A DNA stretch of 64,000 nucleotides from CANLBN01 sp050633825. Lineage in GTDB: Bacteria > Pseudomonadota > Gammaproteobacteria > Pseudomonadales > Cellvibrionaceae. Positions 9,217-18,719 of the stretch are shown here, piece after piece (positions within the stretch are counted from its first letter, which is position 1; every line of letters starts with the position of its first letter). The notes below the pieces were generated by a model. It saw only the letters and a program-made list of their open reading frames with translations, was not told where the DNA came from and ran no database searches. Position numbers and translations under genes: made by a program. The DNA lies in NCBI GenBank assembly GCA_050633825.1, contig JBOEHG010000007.1, positions 10,249 through 74,248 of the forward strand, read 5' to 3'.

Positions 9217-10152
9217 ATGAAAATTATTGTCGTTAATAAATACCATGGTCGTGTTCGCCACCTTACTCTTGGGGGTTGGACGAGGGCCTTGCTATCGGTT
9301 TGTGTACTAGGCTTGCCACTGGGTATTGGTGTCTATGTAGGTCATAAATGGTCTGCTGATGAAGGTGCTTCGGATATATTGTCCGTCGATACAGCTGAAA
9401 AATGGACAGAATTACTGGCTGAGCAAGAAGAGCAAGTCAAAGATGCTCGGAAAAATGCTAATGCCCAGCTCAGCGCAATCACCCTCCGCATGGCTGAACT
9501 ACAAGCGCGGCTTGTTCGCTTAGATGCTCTGGGTGAGCGTCTGACAACGATGGCAAAGTTAGATAAGGGTGAGTTTGATTTTAATCAGCCCCCTGCAGTC
9601 GGTGGTCCAGAAACTGATGCCCTGGGTAAAGCCTATAGTCCTCCCGAATTCCTACAAACCGTTGATCAGCTTGTTGACCAAATCAATGACAGAGAACAGC
9701 AGCTTGAAACGCTAGAAGCGTTAATGGCTAAGCGTAAATTGCAAGATGATGTCTTTGTTGCTGGTCGCCCCGTTCAAAAAGGTTGGATGTCTTCCCGTTA
9801 TGGGCGCCGAACAGACCCTTTTAATGGCACTATTTCTTGGCATAGCGGCGTCGACTTTGCCGGTAAATTAGGCTCAAAAATTGTTTCAGTGGCTGCGGGT
9901 ATTGTGGTCGAATCCGGTGAACGCAGTGGTTATGGTGGTTTTGTTGAAATTAACCATGGCGGCGGGTTTAAAACACGTTATGCTCACAACAAGCAAAATT
10001 TAGTTAAAGTCGGTGATGTTGTTAAAAAAGGGCAAATCATCGCACTGATGGGCAGTAGTGGTCGTTCCACTGGTCCTCATGTTCATTTCGAAGTCTACAA
10101 ATACGGCCGTCCGGTCGATCCCGCTACCTATATTCATCGTACACGCCGATAA
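9217..10152 (+). CDS. M23 (LytM-type) peptidoglycan endopeptidase, membrane anchored
   Basis: Predicted periplasmic peptidoglycan hydrolase or LytM-type activator of amidases. From ATG 9217 it has 311 residues: a short cytoplasmic N-terminus MKIIVVNKYHGR, one membrane segment (about 20-42), a coiled coil rich in Glu, Gln and Arg (about 55-120), and a C-terminal M23 domain. The zinc motif HSGVDFA (H-x3-D) and the GPHVHFEV (HxH) motif are both present, so it is probably an active enzyme rather than a degenerate LytM regulator. A GTG at 9172 in frame is an alternative start. It occupies the lpxC-secA interval, where E. coli carries secM. Confidence 0.88.
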   Translation: MKIIVVNKYHGRVRHLTLGGWTRALLSVCVLGLPLGIGVYVGHKWSADEGASDILSVDTAEKWTELLAEQEEQVKDARKNANAQLSAITLRMAELQARLVRLDALGERLTTMAKLDKGEFDFNQPPAVGGPETDALGKAYSPPEFLQTVDQLVDQINDREQQLETLEALMAKRKLQDDVFVAGRPVQKGWMSSRYGRRTDPFNGTISWHSGVDFAGKLGSKIVSVAAGIVVESGERSGYGGFVEINHGGGFKTRYAHNKQNLVKVGDVVKKGQIIALMGSSGRSTGPHVHFEVYKYGRPVDPATYIHRTRR

Positions 10153-10276
10153 TCCTCTAAATTTCCTTTGACAGCTTGCGTATTCCGTCACCATACGGTT
10201 TACTTGCAGCCTCTTTGAGTTAGGCGGAATAACGCCTATTTAAACCCTTTATAAAGTATAAAATTTTAGGTTCACT

Positions 10277-13006
10277 ATGTTCGGCAAGGTCTTCAGAGCT
10301 GTTTTTGGCTCAAAAAATGGGCGTGAATTAAAGCGCATGGGTAAATTGGTTAAGCGAATTAATGCGCTGGAACCAGAATTCGAACAGTTAAATGATGAGG
10401 CTTTGAAAGCCAAAACAGACGAGTTTCGCCAACGCATAAAAGATGGCGAGAGCCTTGATGCTTTGTTGCCAGAAGCCTTTGCTGTGGTACGAGAATCGTC
10501 TAAGCGCACCCTTGGCTTGCGTCATTTTGATGTGCAGTTAATCGGTGGTATTACGCTTCATGAAGGTTGTATTGCCGAGATGAGAACTGGTGAAGGTAAG
10601 ACCTTAGTGGCGACTTTACCTGCCTATCTTAACGCCTTAACTGGTAGTGTCCATGTCATTACAGTGAATGATTATTTGGCCAGTCGAGATGCGAACTGGA
10701 TGGCGCCTGTTTATGAATTCCTTGGCATGAAAGTTGGCGTAATTCAAAGTATGCAGGAGTTCGAGGATAAGTTTGAAGCCTATGCCGCGGATATTACCTA
10801 CGGTACTAATAACGAGTTTGGCTTCGATTATCTACGCGACAATATGGCTTTTTCTAAAGAGCAGCGTGTTCAGCGTTCACTGTCTTTTGGTATTGTCGAT
10901 GAAGTTGATTCTATTCTAATTGATGAAGCGAGAACCCCATTAATTATATCGGGGCAGGTAGAAAACAATGCTGAGTTGTATACAAAAGTAAATCAACTTA
11001 TCCCTAAACTTGAGGGACATATTCTAGAAACAGAAATTAAAAAGGGCGAACCAAAACCTGTACCAAAAGGTGACTTCTCCATTGATGAAAAACAGCGCCA
11101 TGTTGAATTGACTGAGCAGGGCCATCAAAAAGTTGAAGAGCTGCTAATACAGATGAAGCTATTGGATACAGATGATAGTTTATATGCCTCGACTAACTTG
11201 AGCTTACTTCACCATGTTCACGCCGGGTTAAAAGCACATGCACTTTTTCAACGCGATGTTCATTATATCCTTGAAGGTGGTGAAATATTATTAATTGATG
11301 AGCATACAGGACGTACAATGCCGGGACGTCGTATGTCTGAAGGTTTACATCAGGCAATCGAAGCGAAAGAAGGTGTTGCCATTCAAAATGAATCGCAAAC
11401 ATTGGCATCAACCACCTTCCAAAACTATTTCCGTTTATACCCTAAATTGTCAGGCATGACTGGTACTGCGGATACTGAGGCGTTCGAATTTCGTCAAATC
11501 TACAGTCTAAATGTTGTTGTTATTCCGACGAATAAAGAGATCGAACGTAAAGACCTAAACGATCTTATTTATCTTTCTATTGAAGAAAAATATGATGCCA
11601 TTGCGCGGGATATTATTAAATATCAAAAAAGCAATGCCCCTATTTTAGTGGGTACTGCCTCTGTCGAATCGTCTGAGGAATTATCTAAACGATTAAATAA
11701 AGAAGGTATTGCGCATAAAGTACTAAATGCAAAATTTCATGAAAAAGAAGCCGATATTGTTGCCCAAGCTGGGCGCCCGCAAGCAGTGACTATTGCAACC
11801 AATATGGCTGGTCGAGGAACAGATATTGTACTCGGTGGTAATTTAGAAGCTGAATTGGCGGCATTGAAAAACCCTTCAGAGACAGAAATTGCTCGAGTTA
11901 AGGCTGATTGGCAAACACGTCATCAGCAGGTGATGGAAGCTGGTGGTTTGCATATTTTAGGTACAGAGCGCCATGAATCAAGACGTATCGATAATCAGTT
12001 ACGTGGTCGTGCTGGTCGTCAGGGAGACCCGGGTCTATCGCGTTTTTATCTTTCAATGGAAGATAATTTAATGCGTATTTTTATGTCTGACCGCATTCGC
12101 GGTTTTATGCAATCTTTAGGCATGGATAAAGGTGAAGCCATTGAACATAAAATGGTAACCAATGCCATTGAGAAAGCACAACGTAAAGTTGAAGGCCGTA
12201 ACTTTGATATTCGTAAACAACTGCTTGAATTTGATGATGTAGCTAATGATCAACGTCAGGTCATTTATAATCAGCGTAACGATTTATTAGAAGCAGAATC
12301 TATTCGTGAAGTGGTTACCAATATTCGCCGTGATGTTGTCAGTGATTCCATGAGTGGTTATATCCCACCACAAAGTATGGAAGAGCAGTGGGATATTGCC
12401 GCGGCCGAACAATACGTGGCCAGTGAATATGATGTCGAAGCGCCAATACAAAAATGGTTGGATGAAGATGAAAGCTTACACTCAGAAACGCTAGTCGAAA
12501 AAGTATTATCTGAAGTTCAAGGCCATTATGATGCTAAATGTGAACGTTTAGATCCAGTACTTGTTGAGATAGAAAAGCAAGTTATGTTGCAGATACTGGA
12601 TATGCAATGGAAAGAGCATCTTTTGAGTATGGATCACTTGCGTCAGGGCATTGGTTTAAGAGCCTATGCGCAAAAAAATCCAAAGCAGGAATATAAGCGC
12701 GAGTCTTTTGAGTTATTCCAATCCATGCTAGAAACAATTAAGTCAGAAACTATTCGTATTTTGGCCAGAGTCGAGCCGGTATCTCCTGAGGAAATGGAGG
12801 CGATGGAACAAGAACGTCGCCAACAGCAAGAGCAGGACATGAAATTAGAGCATGCGCAAACATCTGCACTACAAGCTGAATCTACTCAGGAGCAACAAGA
12901 GTCATCAGAGCAACCCTTTGTGCGTGAAGGGAAAAAGGTTGGGCGTAATGAGCCTTGCCCTTGTGGTTCAGGTAAAAAATACAAACAATGTCACGGTAAA
13001 CTGTAA
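10277..13006 (+). CDS. secA: Preprotein translocase ATPase SecA
   Basis: Motor ATPase that drives unfolded preproteins through SecYEG. The 909-residue protein has the Walker A motif RTGEGKT around residue 103-109, the DEVDSILIDEART DEAD-type motif around 207, the LRGRAGRQGDPG motif VI region, and the C-terminal zinc-binding SEC-C motif with Cys894, Cys896, Cys905 and His906 that contacts SecB and phospholipids. It is full length. No SecM-like arrest peptide is apparent upstream, so the translational feedback known from E. coli is not evident here. Confidence 0.98.
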   Translation: MFGKVFRAVFGSKNGRELKRMGKLVKRINALEPEFEQLNDEALKAKTDEFRQRIKDGESLDALLPEAFAVVRESSKRTLGLRHFDVQLIGGITLHEGCIAEMRTGEGKTLVATLPAYLNALTGSVHVITVNDYLASRDANWMAPVYEFLGMKVGVIQSMQEFEDKFEAYAADITYGTNNEFGFDYLRDNMAFSKEQRVQRSLSFGIVDEVDSILIDEARTPLIISGQVENNAELYTKVNQLIPKLEGHILETEIKKGEPKPVPKGDFSIDEKQRHVELTEQGHQKVEELLIQMKLLDTDDSLYASTNLSLLHHVHAGLKAHALFQRDVHYILEGGEILLIDEHTGRTMPGRRMSEGLHQAIEAKEGVAIQNESQTLASTTFQNYFRLYPKLSGMTGTADTEAFEFRQIYSLNVVVIPTNKEIERKDLNDLIYLSIEEKYDAIARDIIKYQKSNAPILVGTASVESSEELSKRLNKEGIAHKVLNAKFHEKEADIVAQAGRPQAVTIATNMAGRGTDIVLGGNLEAELAALKNPSETEIARVKADWQTRHQQVMEAGGLHILGTERHESRRIDNQLRGRAGRQGDPGLSRFYLSMEDNLMRIFMSDRIRGFMQSLGMDKGEAIEHKMVTNAIEKAQRKVEGRNFDIRKQLLEFDDVANDQRQVIYNQRNDLLEAESIREVVTNIRRDVVSDSMSGYIPPQSMEEQWDIAAAEQYVASEYDVEAPIQKWLDEDESLHSETLVEKVLSEVQGHYDAKCERLDPVLVEIEKQVMLQILDMQWKEHLLSMDHLRQGIGLRAYAQKNPKQEYKRESFELFQSMLETIKSETIRILARVEPVSPEEMEAMEQERRQQQEQDMKLEHAQTSALQAESTQEQQESSEQPFVREGKKVGRNEPCPCGSGKKYKQCHGKL

Positions 13007-13030
13007 TTTAGAAAAAGTAGCATAATTATT

Positions 13031-14251
13031 ATGGCGGTAGGTCAATTACAATTCCCGCAAATGCCGATTATTGAAGGCGTTGCTTTAAATGCAGTCAGTG
13101 CGGGAATAAAAAAAAATAACCAGCTTGATTTGGTTTTACTGGAATTACCAAAAACAGCGACAGTCTCCGGTGTATTTACCCAAAATGCCTATTGCGCTGC
13201 GCCAGTGACAATTTGTAAAGATCATTTACAGCAAACCACCAATAGTCGCTATTTACTGATTAATTCCGGTAATGCCAATGCTTGTACTGGTGAGCAAGGG
13301 ATAGAGGCCGCACTGGTAAGTTGTGCGGCAGTAGCAGAAGAAAAAAGTGTTGCTGTCAAACAAGTCTTGCCCTTTTCTACGGGCGTAATCGGCGAACAAT
13401 TGCCTGTTGAAAAAATAGAAAAAGCCATACCACTATTAGCTGCTGGGCTCGATGTGGATCATTGGTTGTTGGCCGCTGAAGGCATAATGACTACCGATAC
13501 TTGTCCTAAAGGTGCCTCTGTGTCGGTAGATATTGGCAAGGAGCAATTAATTGTTAATGGGATTGCCAAAGGCGCTGGAATGATCAAGCCTAATATGGCT
13601 ACCATGTTGGCGTATATTGTTACTAATGCTTCTGTTAGTGAAGTATTATTAAAACAGTTGGTAAAAGAAGCCGCAGATTTATCCTTTAATCGCATTACCA
13701 TTGATGGTGACACCTCGACTAATGATAGTTGCATGTTGGTTGCAGCTGGTTCTGCTGCAATCAATATTGATAGTGTCGATTCCCCTCATTACTCAGTATT
13801 AAAACAAGCTGTTGTTAATGTCTTGCAAAACTTAGCGCAATCTATTGTAAAAGATGGTGAAGGTGCAACAAAATTTGTTTCAGTCGTGGTGGAAGAAGGG
13901 CATGATCAGCAAGAGTGTCTAGATGTTGCTTATGCTATAGCTCACTCGCCCCTCGTTAAAACAGCCTTGTTTGCCTCAGACCCTAATTGGGGAAGAATTG
14001 TTGCCGCTATTGGTTATGCTGGCATTGAAAATTTAGATGTTGATAAAGTAAAAGTTTTACTGGATGACGTACTCATCGTTGAAAATGGTGGGCGTGCTCC
14101 CGCGTACCGAGAAGAAGACGGCCAGAGAGTGATGAATCAAGATGAGCTGACAATCAAGGTTTGTTTAGGGCGAGGAAAAAAATCCGAAACACTTTGGACA
14201 ACAGATCTATCCCATGACTATATTAAAATTAATGCAGAGTATCGAACGTAG
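13031..14251 (+). CDS. argJ: Bifunctional ornithine/glutamate N-acetyltransferase ArgJ
   Basis: Arginine biosynthesis: transfers acetyl from N-acetylornithine to glutamate, and in bifunctional forms also uses acetyl-CoA. The precursor self-cleaves between Ala and Thr into alpha and beta chains; the cleavage motif KPNMATML is present with the nucleophilic Thr at residue 191. GDTSTNDS and DPNWGRI, conserved ArgJ motifs, are also visible. The 406-residue length is normal. It starts 24 nt after secA and mutT follows after 6 nt, so secA-argJ-mutT may be cotranscribed, as in pseudomonads. Confidence 0.96.
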   Translation: MAVGQLQFPQMPIIEGVALNAVSAGIKKNNQLDLVLLELPKTATVSGVFTQNAYCAAPVTICKDHLQQTTNSRYLLINSGNANACTGEQGIEAALVSCAAVAEEKSVAVKQVLPFSTGVIGEQLPVEKIEKAIPLLAAGLDVDHWLLAAEGIMTTDTCPKGASVSVDIGKEQLIVNGIAKGAGMIKPNMATMLAYIVTNASVSEVLLKQLVKEAADLSFNRITIDGDTSTNDSCMLVAAGSAAINIDSVDSPHYSVLKQAVVNVLQNLAQSIVKDGEGATKFVSVVVEEGHDQQECLDVAYAIAHSPLVKTALFASDPNWGRIVAAIGYAGIENLDVDKVKVLLDDVLIVENGGRAPAYREEDGQRVMNQDELTIKVCLGRGKKSETLWTTDLSHDYIKINAEYRT

Positions 14252-14257
14252 ATTATC

Positions 14258-14656
14258 ATGAAGTCAGTACATGTGGCCGTTGGTATTGTTATCAATGATA
14301 AAAATGAAATACTGATAGCGAAACGTCCCGATAAGCTACATCAGGGAGGCTTATGGGAATTCCCCGGGGGTAAAGTCGAACAAGATGAAACGGTACAAGA
14401 AGCTCTCATTAGAGAGTTTCAAGAAGAAGTTGCCATTCAAATTCAGCAGCTTGAACCGTTTATGGAAATTCACCACGACTATGGTGACAAAAAAGTCTTT
14501 CTCGATATTTGGTTGTCATCTAAGTTTGATGGTGTTGCACAAGGCTTAGAAGGACAGCCGATAAAATGGGTGGCATTGCCAGAACTTAAGCAGTATTCAT
14601 TTCCTGAGGCGAATAATGAGATTGTAGATAAACTCTTATCTTCATCTTTTTCTTAG
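14258..14656 (+). CDS. mutT: Nudix hydrolase, MutT-type (8-oxo-dGTP diphosphatase)
   Basis: Predicted to hydrolyse 8-oxo-dGTP and prevent A:T to C:G transversions. The 132-residue protein carries a Nudix box at about 38-60 (GKVEQDE then REFQEEVAI) and the MutT-type AKRPDKLHQGGLWEFPGGK segment. The usual glycine near the end of the Nudix box is replaced by alanine (EEVAI instead of EE.GI), while the catalytic REx2EE residues are kept. Its location 6 nt behind argJ matches the order in many gammaproteobacteria, which supports MutT over another Nudix enzyme. Confidence 0.88.
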   Translation: MKSVHVAVGIVINDKNEILIAKRPDKLHQGGLWEFPGGKVEQDETVQEALIREFQEEVAIQIQQLEPFMEIHHDYGDKKVFLDIWLSSKFDGVAQGLEGQPIKWVALPELKQYSFPEANNEIVDKLLSSSFS

Positions 14657-14713
14657 TGTTTAACTTTTTACTTTTTCGTGTTAGTCGTTGTTAAATCTCT
14701 TTAGTTAAAAATA

Positions 14714-14741
14714 CATGGTACAACTTTACAGTTATACCATG
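14714..14741. terminator. Hairpin between convergent mutT and YHS gene
   Basis: CATGGTA (14714-14720) pairs with TACCATG (14735-14741), and an inner AACT/AGTT stem continues past a C-A mismatch to a TTAC loop. It lies between two convergent genes and could terminate both; the flanking T-richness is modest. Confidence 0.55.
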
Positions 14742-14772
14742 CTCTTACTTTCTATTTTAAATGTTTTAGGCT

Positions 14773-15234
14773 TTATAGCTCAGCTGCGGAAATGTTTTTG
14801 ATTTTTTTCCATTGCTTATTTGCACCTTCAATATGACCAGGGATATCTTTCACCCAGACTGATTTAACATTATTATCCAAATTGAAGTACAGCTTGCCAT
14901 CAACAACTTCCCATACATTTGGATCGCCAATAAATTTTTTGCCAACAAAGGCACCATATGCACAGTAACCACCATACTGAGGTAAGTACTTATCTTTGTT
15001 TTTGTTGAATGTATCTAGGTTTTCTTTATTGGAGAAAATATAGTTAACATTATCGACAGTAGAAACAAAATTTCCGTTTCCCGGTAATGGTTTCTTACCT
15101 GTTTGATAAGAGACAAGATCATAGCCTCCAGCACCTACTGTACTGTTAGTCACAAAATCAGCAGATGCATTGAGCGCAAAAATCATAATAAACGCACTAA
15201 TGGTAGAAAGGATCGTTGTTTTGATATTTTTCAT
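14773..15234 (-). CDS. Exported YHS-domain protein
   Basis: Small periplasmic protein of 153 residues with a cleavable signal peptide (about 1-25, ending NASA). The body matches the YHS-domain family of exported proteins: YDLVSYQTGKKPLPGNGNF, a YIFSNKENLDTF segment, then a YGGYCAYGAF stretch with one Cys. YHS domains are associated with metal binding or sensing, but no substrate is known for this type. An AATGAGGAAATACC ribosome-binding context precedes its ATG. It follows the AhpD-like gene by 45 nt and is probably in the same operon. Confidence 0.8.
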   Translation of the reverse strand: MKNIKTTILSTISAFIMIFALNASADFVTNSTVGAGGYDLVSYQTGKKPLPGNGNFVSTVDNVNYIFSNKENLDTFNKNKDKYLPQYGGYCAYGAFVGKKFIGDPNVWEVVDGKLYFNLDNNVKSVWVKDIPGHIEGANKQWKKIKNISAAEL

Positions 15235-15279
15235 GGTATTTCCTCATTAAGGTTGGTTGTGGATATAATCTCGTGCTAA

Positions 15280-15825
15280 TTAAGCCGCTTTAGTAGATAC
15301 GACTGGAAAATCGATATCTGTTTGAGCAGCGTGGTTTAGGTAGTTAGTGAAAATATTTAAAGCGACATTGGCAATGACTTCGACAATAAAACCTTGACAG
15401 TAGCCGTGTTCTTTTAATGAGTGAATATCATCATCTGAAACATTGCCACGATTTTCAGTTAAGGTTTTTGCAAAAGCCAATACGGCAGCTGTTTTTGCAT
15501 CATTGGCTTGCGCGATTAGGGACTGTTTAATATCATCGTCACTCAATCCAGCCATTTTACCTAGTGTTGTATGTGCTGAAGCACAGTAATCGCAACTGTT
15601 AACGCCAGCGACAGTCAAAGCAATTTGTTCTCGTAATTCAGCATTAATCAATCCATCAGATAAGGCTTGGCTAAAGTTTAAATAGCCATTAAGTGCAGCT
15701 GCTGAGTTACCAAGTGTGCCAAAAATATTAGCAATGCCACCGAAAGACGCTTTTATCTTATCCAGCGCAGGGCGCGAAGCTTCAGGGGAATCTTCATAAC
15801 TTACAGGAGTAATTCTACTCATCAT
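15280..15825 (-). CDS. AhpD-like carboxymuconolactone decarboxylase-family protein
   Basis: Predicted alkylhydroperoxidase-fold protein of 181 residues. It contains the catalytic motif SCDYCASAH with Cys78 and Cys81 (CxxC) and His85, as in AhpD-type thiol peroxidase/reductase domains. ATG 15825 and 15822 both lie just after GAGGAAATA; the frame extends to 15870 but without a site that good. It is first in a two-gene operon with the YHS protein and divergent from an AraC regulator, so AraC control in response to an oxidant or electrophile is plausible but unproven. The substrate is unknown. Confidence 0.85.
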   Translation of the reverse strand: MMSRITPVSYEDSPEASRPALDKIKASFGGIANIFGTLGNSAAALNGYLNFSQALSDGLINAELREQIALTVAGVNSCDYCASAHTTLGKMAGLSDDDIKQSLIAQANDAKTAAVLAFAKTLTENRGNVSDDDIHSLKEHGYCQGFIVEVIANVALNIFTNYLNHAAQTDIDFPVVSTKAA

Positions 15826-16077
15826 TATTTCCTCGGGTTGGTTAGTATTGTTGAGCATATATATACTCAAATTAAGGTCTAAGCTGATGTCTTAGGTTGA
15901 GGGAAAGTATATGCCTATCAAAAAAACCAACAATGTTCGTTCCGCCAGAGTTTTTGTTCATTCGTCCATGCTGGTATTTTTATTGGGATTATTTGGCTAT
16001 CATAAAGCTATTAATTGATCGTAAGTGTATGAATTGATGCATAGAGCATAAAGGTAAGATACGGCGGAAATAAAATA

Positions 16078-17025
16078 ATGGATACACTCAGTAAGATATT
16101 AGATTTGTTGCGTTTTAATGGCGCGTTTTATTTTGCGACAAATTTTAATGCGCCATGGAGTATACAGGTGCCACCTTATAAACGTGTTGCTCGATTTCAT
16201 TACGTGACGCAAGGTCATTGTTGGGTGAGAATAGGAGGGGTGGAAGAGCCAAAGCTTTTGTCTGTTGGTGATTTAATTATTATTCCGCATGGAGCCACAC
16301 ATATACTCAGTGATCAACCTGATGCAGAACCTATAACATTAGACGCTGCATTCACTCAGGCTGATTATGACGGCCAAGGCGTCTTTCAGTTTGGTGAGAA
16401 TGAAAATAACCATGGTACACAGTTAGTCTGCGGTCATTTTGAGTTCAACGATGAATATAGACACTCTTTAATTGACTACTTACCTCAATGCATTATTTGT
16501 AATGAAAACGCAGGTACAGAGTTATCTTGGTTGAAAGATTCATTACGCTTTCTTGCCCATGTTGCCAAAACAGATCAGATGGGTAGTTCTGCCATTATCA
16601 AGCGCTTATCTGAAATTATCTTTATTCAATCAATTCGTTTTTGGAATGATGACCAAAATAATCAAGAAGGGTTTCTAGCGGCATTAAATGATTCTCATAT
16701 CTCTAAAGGTTTACGTGCATTTCACAATGATTACGCTGCCGATTGGACTGTTGAAAAACTCGCCGAAGAAGCTAATATGTCACGCTCCTTATTTTCTAAC
16801 CGTTTTAAGGAATACCTTAAGCTATCGCCAATACAGTATGTGACACATTGGCGCATGCAAAATGCCCAACGGTTGTTGAGTGAAAGTACTCTATCTATTG
16901 AGCAAATAGCATCAGATGTTGGTTATGAATCACTAGCATCATTTAGTAAAGCGTTTAAAAGGGGGGTTGGAAAAAACCCTGGGGAATATAGGCGTGAACA
17001 TCTCGCTATTAATAGTGTTTCCTAA
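16078..17025 (+). CDS. AraC-family transcriptional regulator with cupin sensor domain
   Basis: 315 residues: an N-terminal cupin-type ligand domain (about 1-190, with the RFHYVTQGHCW and VGDLIIIPHGATH strands of the family) and a C-terminal pair of helix-turn-helix motifs (about 215-308; VEKLAEEANMSRS and IEQIASDVGYESLASFSKAFK, ending NPGEYRR). The gene is divergent from the ahpD-like/YHS operon with a 250-nt shared intergenic region, the usual layout for an AraC regulator and its target. The effector cannot be told from sequence. A hairpin with a T6 tail follows it. Confidence 0.9.
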   Translation: MDTLSKILDLLRFNGAFYFATNFNAPWSIQVPPYKRVARFHYVTQGHCWVRIGGVEEPKLLSVGDLIIIPHGATHILSDQPDAEPITLDAAFTQADYDGQGVFQFGENENNHGTQLVCGHFEFNDEYRHSLIDYLPQCIICNENAGTELSWLKDSLRFLAHVAKTDQMGSSAIIKRLSEIIFIQSIRFWNDDQNNQEGFLAALNDSHISKGLRAFHNDYAADWTVEKLAEEANMSRSLFSNRFKEYLKLSPIQYVTHWRMQNAQRLLSESTLSIEQIASDVGYESLASFSKAFKRGVGKNPGEYRREHLAINSVS

Positions 17026-17032
17026 TAATGTG

Positions 17033-17108
17033 GCTCTCTGATTATCTTGTAGTGTTTTAGACAATAATCAAAGACGATTAAGCATATGAAAAGAGAGCTA
17101 TATTTTTT
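17033..17108 (+). terminator. Possible branched hairpin terminator after AraC gene
   Basis: GCTCTCT (17033-17039) pairs with AGAGAGC (17092-17098), enclosing a second stem made from GATTA..TTGT and ACAA..TAATC, and is followed by TATTTTTT. The loop is long, so this is tentative. Confidence 0.4.
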
Positions 17109-17145
17109 AAGCTGTAGATACGCTTGTAAGTAAAGAGTAGGTGTC

Positions 17146-17520
17146 ATGATTAATTATGTCAGTGTTGGCGTTAATGATATAGAAGCCGCTGCTACATTTT
17201 ACGATGCAGTATTTTCGACACTTCAATATAAACAGCATGCAAAATTTGATAATGTCATTGCTTACGGAAAAGAGCATATTGATTTTCTTGCGGTTTTACA
17301 AAATGGTGAGCAATTATTATTGAAAAATGACCAAATACATATTGCATTTACTGCAGACAATATACAGCAGGTAGATAACTTCCATAATATTGCTATTGTC
17401 TATAAAGGTAAAAGTGAAGGTGTTCCTATTACTCGTGATTATCCACAGGGGGAGGTGTACAGCACGTATATTCGAGACCCGTTTGGCAATAAACTTGAAG
17501 CTATTTTTAAAGAGGGTTAA
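17146..17520 (+). CDS. VOC (glyoxalase/bleomycin-resistance) family protein
   Basis: A 124-residue single VOC-domain protein. It has the paired beta-alpha-beta layout: MINYVSVGVNDIEAAATFYD at the N-terminus and YIRDPFGNKLEAIF at the C-terminus, both typical of small glyoxalase-fold proteins annotated as lactoylglutathione lyase relatives. Metal-ligand positions cannot be assigned confidently and the substrate is unknown. It is a stand-alone gene 120 nt after the AraC regulator on the same strand. Confidence 0.82.
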   Translation: MINYVSVGVNDIEAAATFYDAVFSTLQYKQHAKFDNVIAYGKEHIDFLAVLQNGEQLLLKNDQIHIAFTADNIQQVDNFHNIAIVYKGKSEGVPITRDYPQGEVYSTYIRDPFGNKLEAIFKEG

Positions 17521-17598
17521 TAAAATAATAACGACTGTTCAAGGCGGGTAAGCCAAAGTGAATAAATTAAAGTTAATAGATTAAGGTGAGTTGAGGCG

Positions 17599-18183
17599 AT
17601 GAGAAATAATAAACTTACTGTTATTACTTCTGATGTCAAAAAGTGCACATTATGTAAAGATAGTCTGCCTTTGGGGCTGCGCCCTGTCTTGCAAGTAGAT
17701 CACAAGGCAAAAATTTTAATCGCGGGGCAAGCACCAGGAATTAAGGTGCATAAATCAGGTATTCCTTTTGATGATCCGAGTGGCGAGCGCTTACGAGAGT
17801 GGATGGGTATCGATAATAAAACGTTTTATAATGCCAAAAAAATAGCGATTCTTCCAATGGGTTTTTGTTACCCCGGTACTGGAAAATCAGGTGACCTACC
17901 GCCGAGACCTGAATGTGCTGATAAATGGCGGGATCAATTACTGGAAAATATGCTTAATATTGAGCTTATATTAGTTATTGGTACTTATGCTCAAAAGTGG
18001 CATATGAAAGCACGTAAAAAACCAACACTGACTGAAACTGTAAAAAACTGGCAAGATTACTGGCCTGCGCTTTTACCACTGCCTCACCCAAGCCCACGTA
18101 ATAATATTTGGCTTAGCAAAAACCCTTGGTTTGATAAAGAGATTATTCCGCAGCTGCAAAAAAGAGTAAGAGTATTAATTTAG
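17599..18183 (+). CDS. Uracil-DNA glycosylase-superfamily protein
   Basis: 194 residues resembling the UDG-superfamily group of short bacterial proteins. Visible motifs are AGQAPGIKVHKSGIPFDDPSG (motif A-like, about 43-61) and PHPSPRN (motif B-like, about 162-168). The N-terminus carries C16-x2-C19 (CTLC), suggestive of part of a metal or Fe-S site, but I do not see the full four-cysteine set of Fe-S UDGs. Known members remove uracil from DNA; activity for this subgroup is not established. The gene stands alone. Confidence 0.8.
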   Translation: MRNNKLTVITSDVKKCTLCKDSLPLGLRPVLQVDHKAKILIAGQAPGIKVHKSGIPFDDPSGERLREWMGIDNKTFYNAKKIAILPMGFCYPGTGKSGDLPPRPECADKWRDQLLENMLNIELILVIGTYAQKWHMKARKKPTLTETVKNWQDYWPALLPLPHPSPRNNIWLSKNPWFDKEIIPQLQKRVRVLI

Positions 18184-18290
18184 TAGGCAAAAGTATACGA
18201 TCAGACAAATAAGAAGTATGTTTAAGCATAGAGTAACGTTGCGTCGATAGTAATAATATAAACACTATTTTATTACTTGGAGAAAAAACC

Positions 18291-18704
18291 ATGAATCATA
18301 TTTATTTTTATTTAGTACTGAGTGGCGTATTAACTTTACTTTTATGGACCCCTTATATTGTTGCAAGATTATTTGTATGGGGCTTGCCGACATTTTTAAG
18401 TAATTATCCAGACAACTTTCCTTTAGAAAAGCCTAAACAACCCTTGTGGGCAGAGCGCGCACAAAGAGCACACTTAAATATGGTAGAAACCATGCCTGCA
18501 TTTATTGCTGTTGTCATCGGCTCTGTCCATCTAGCTACTGGTGCTGAGGTGATTATAGCGACAATCGCTCATTGGGTAGGAATATTCTTTTGGGTAAGAG
18601 TTATCCATGCTGCTGTTTATATTGCAGGTGTTCCCTTTTTACGTACTCCTGTCTACTTGGTATCTTGGTTGGCAATATTGATGATTGCTGCAACGATTAT
18701 TTAA
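18291..18704 (+). CDS. MAPEG-family inner-membrane protein
   Basis: 137 residues with about four hydrophobic membrane segments. The conserved region ERAQRAHLNMVETMPAFIAV, with Arg and Asn in the first cytoplasmic loop, is the MAPEG signature (membrane-associated proteins in eicosanoid and glutathione metabolism), followed by RVIHAAVYIAGVPFLRT. Bacterial members are uncharacterised and may bind glutathione. An AGGAG-like site (ACTTGGAGAAAAAACC) precedes the ATG. It is convergent with the sigma-factor operon. Confidence 0.85.
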   Translation: MNHIYFYLVLSGVLTLLLWTPYIVARLFVWGLPTFLSNYPDNFPLEKPKQPLWAERAQRAHLNMVETMPAFIAVVIGSVHLATGAEVIIATIAHWVGIFFWVRVIHAAVYIAGVPFLRTPVYLVSWLAILMIAATII

Positions 18705-18719
18705 AGCCTCCCTTTTCAG

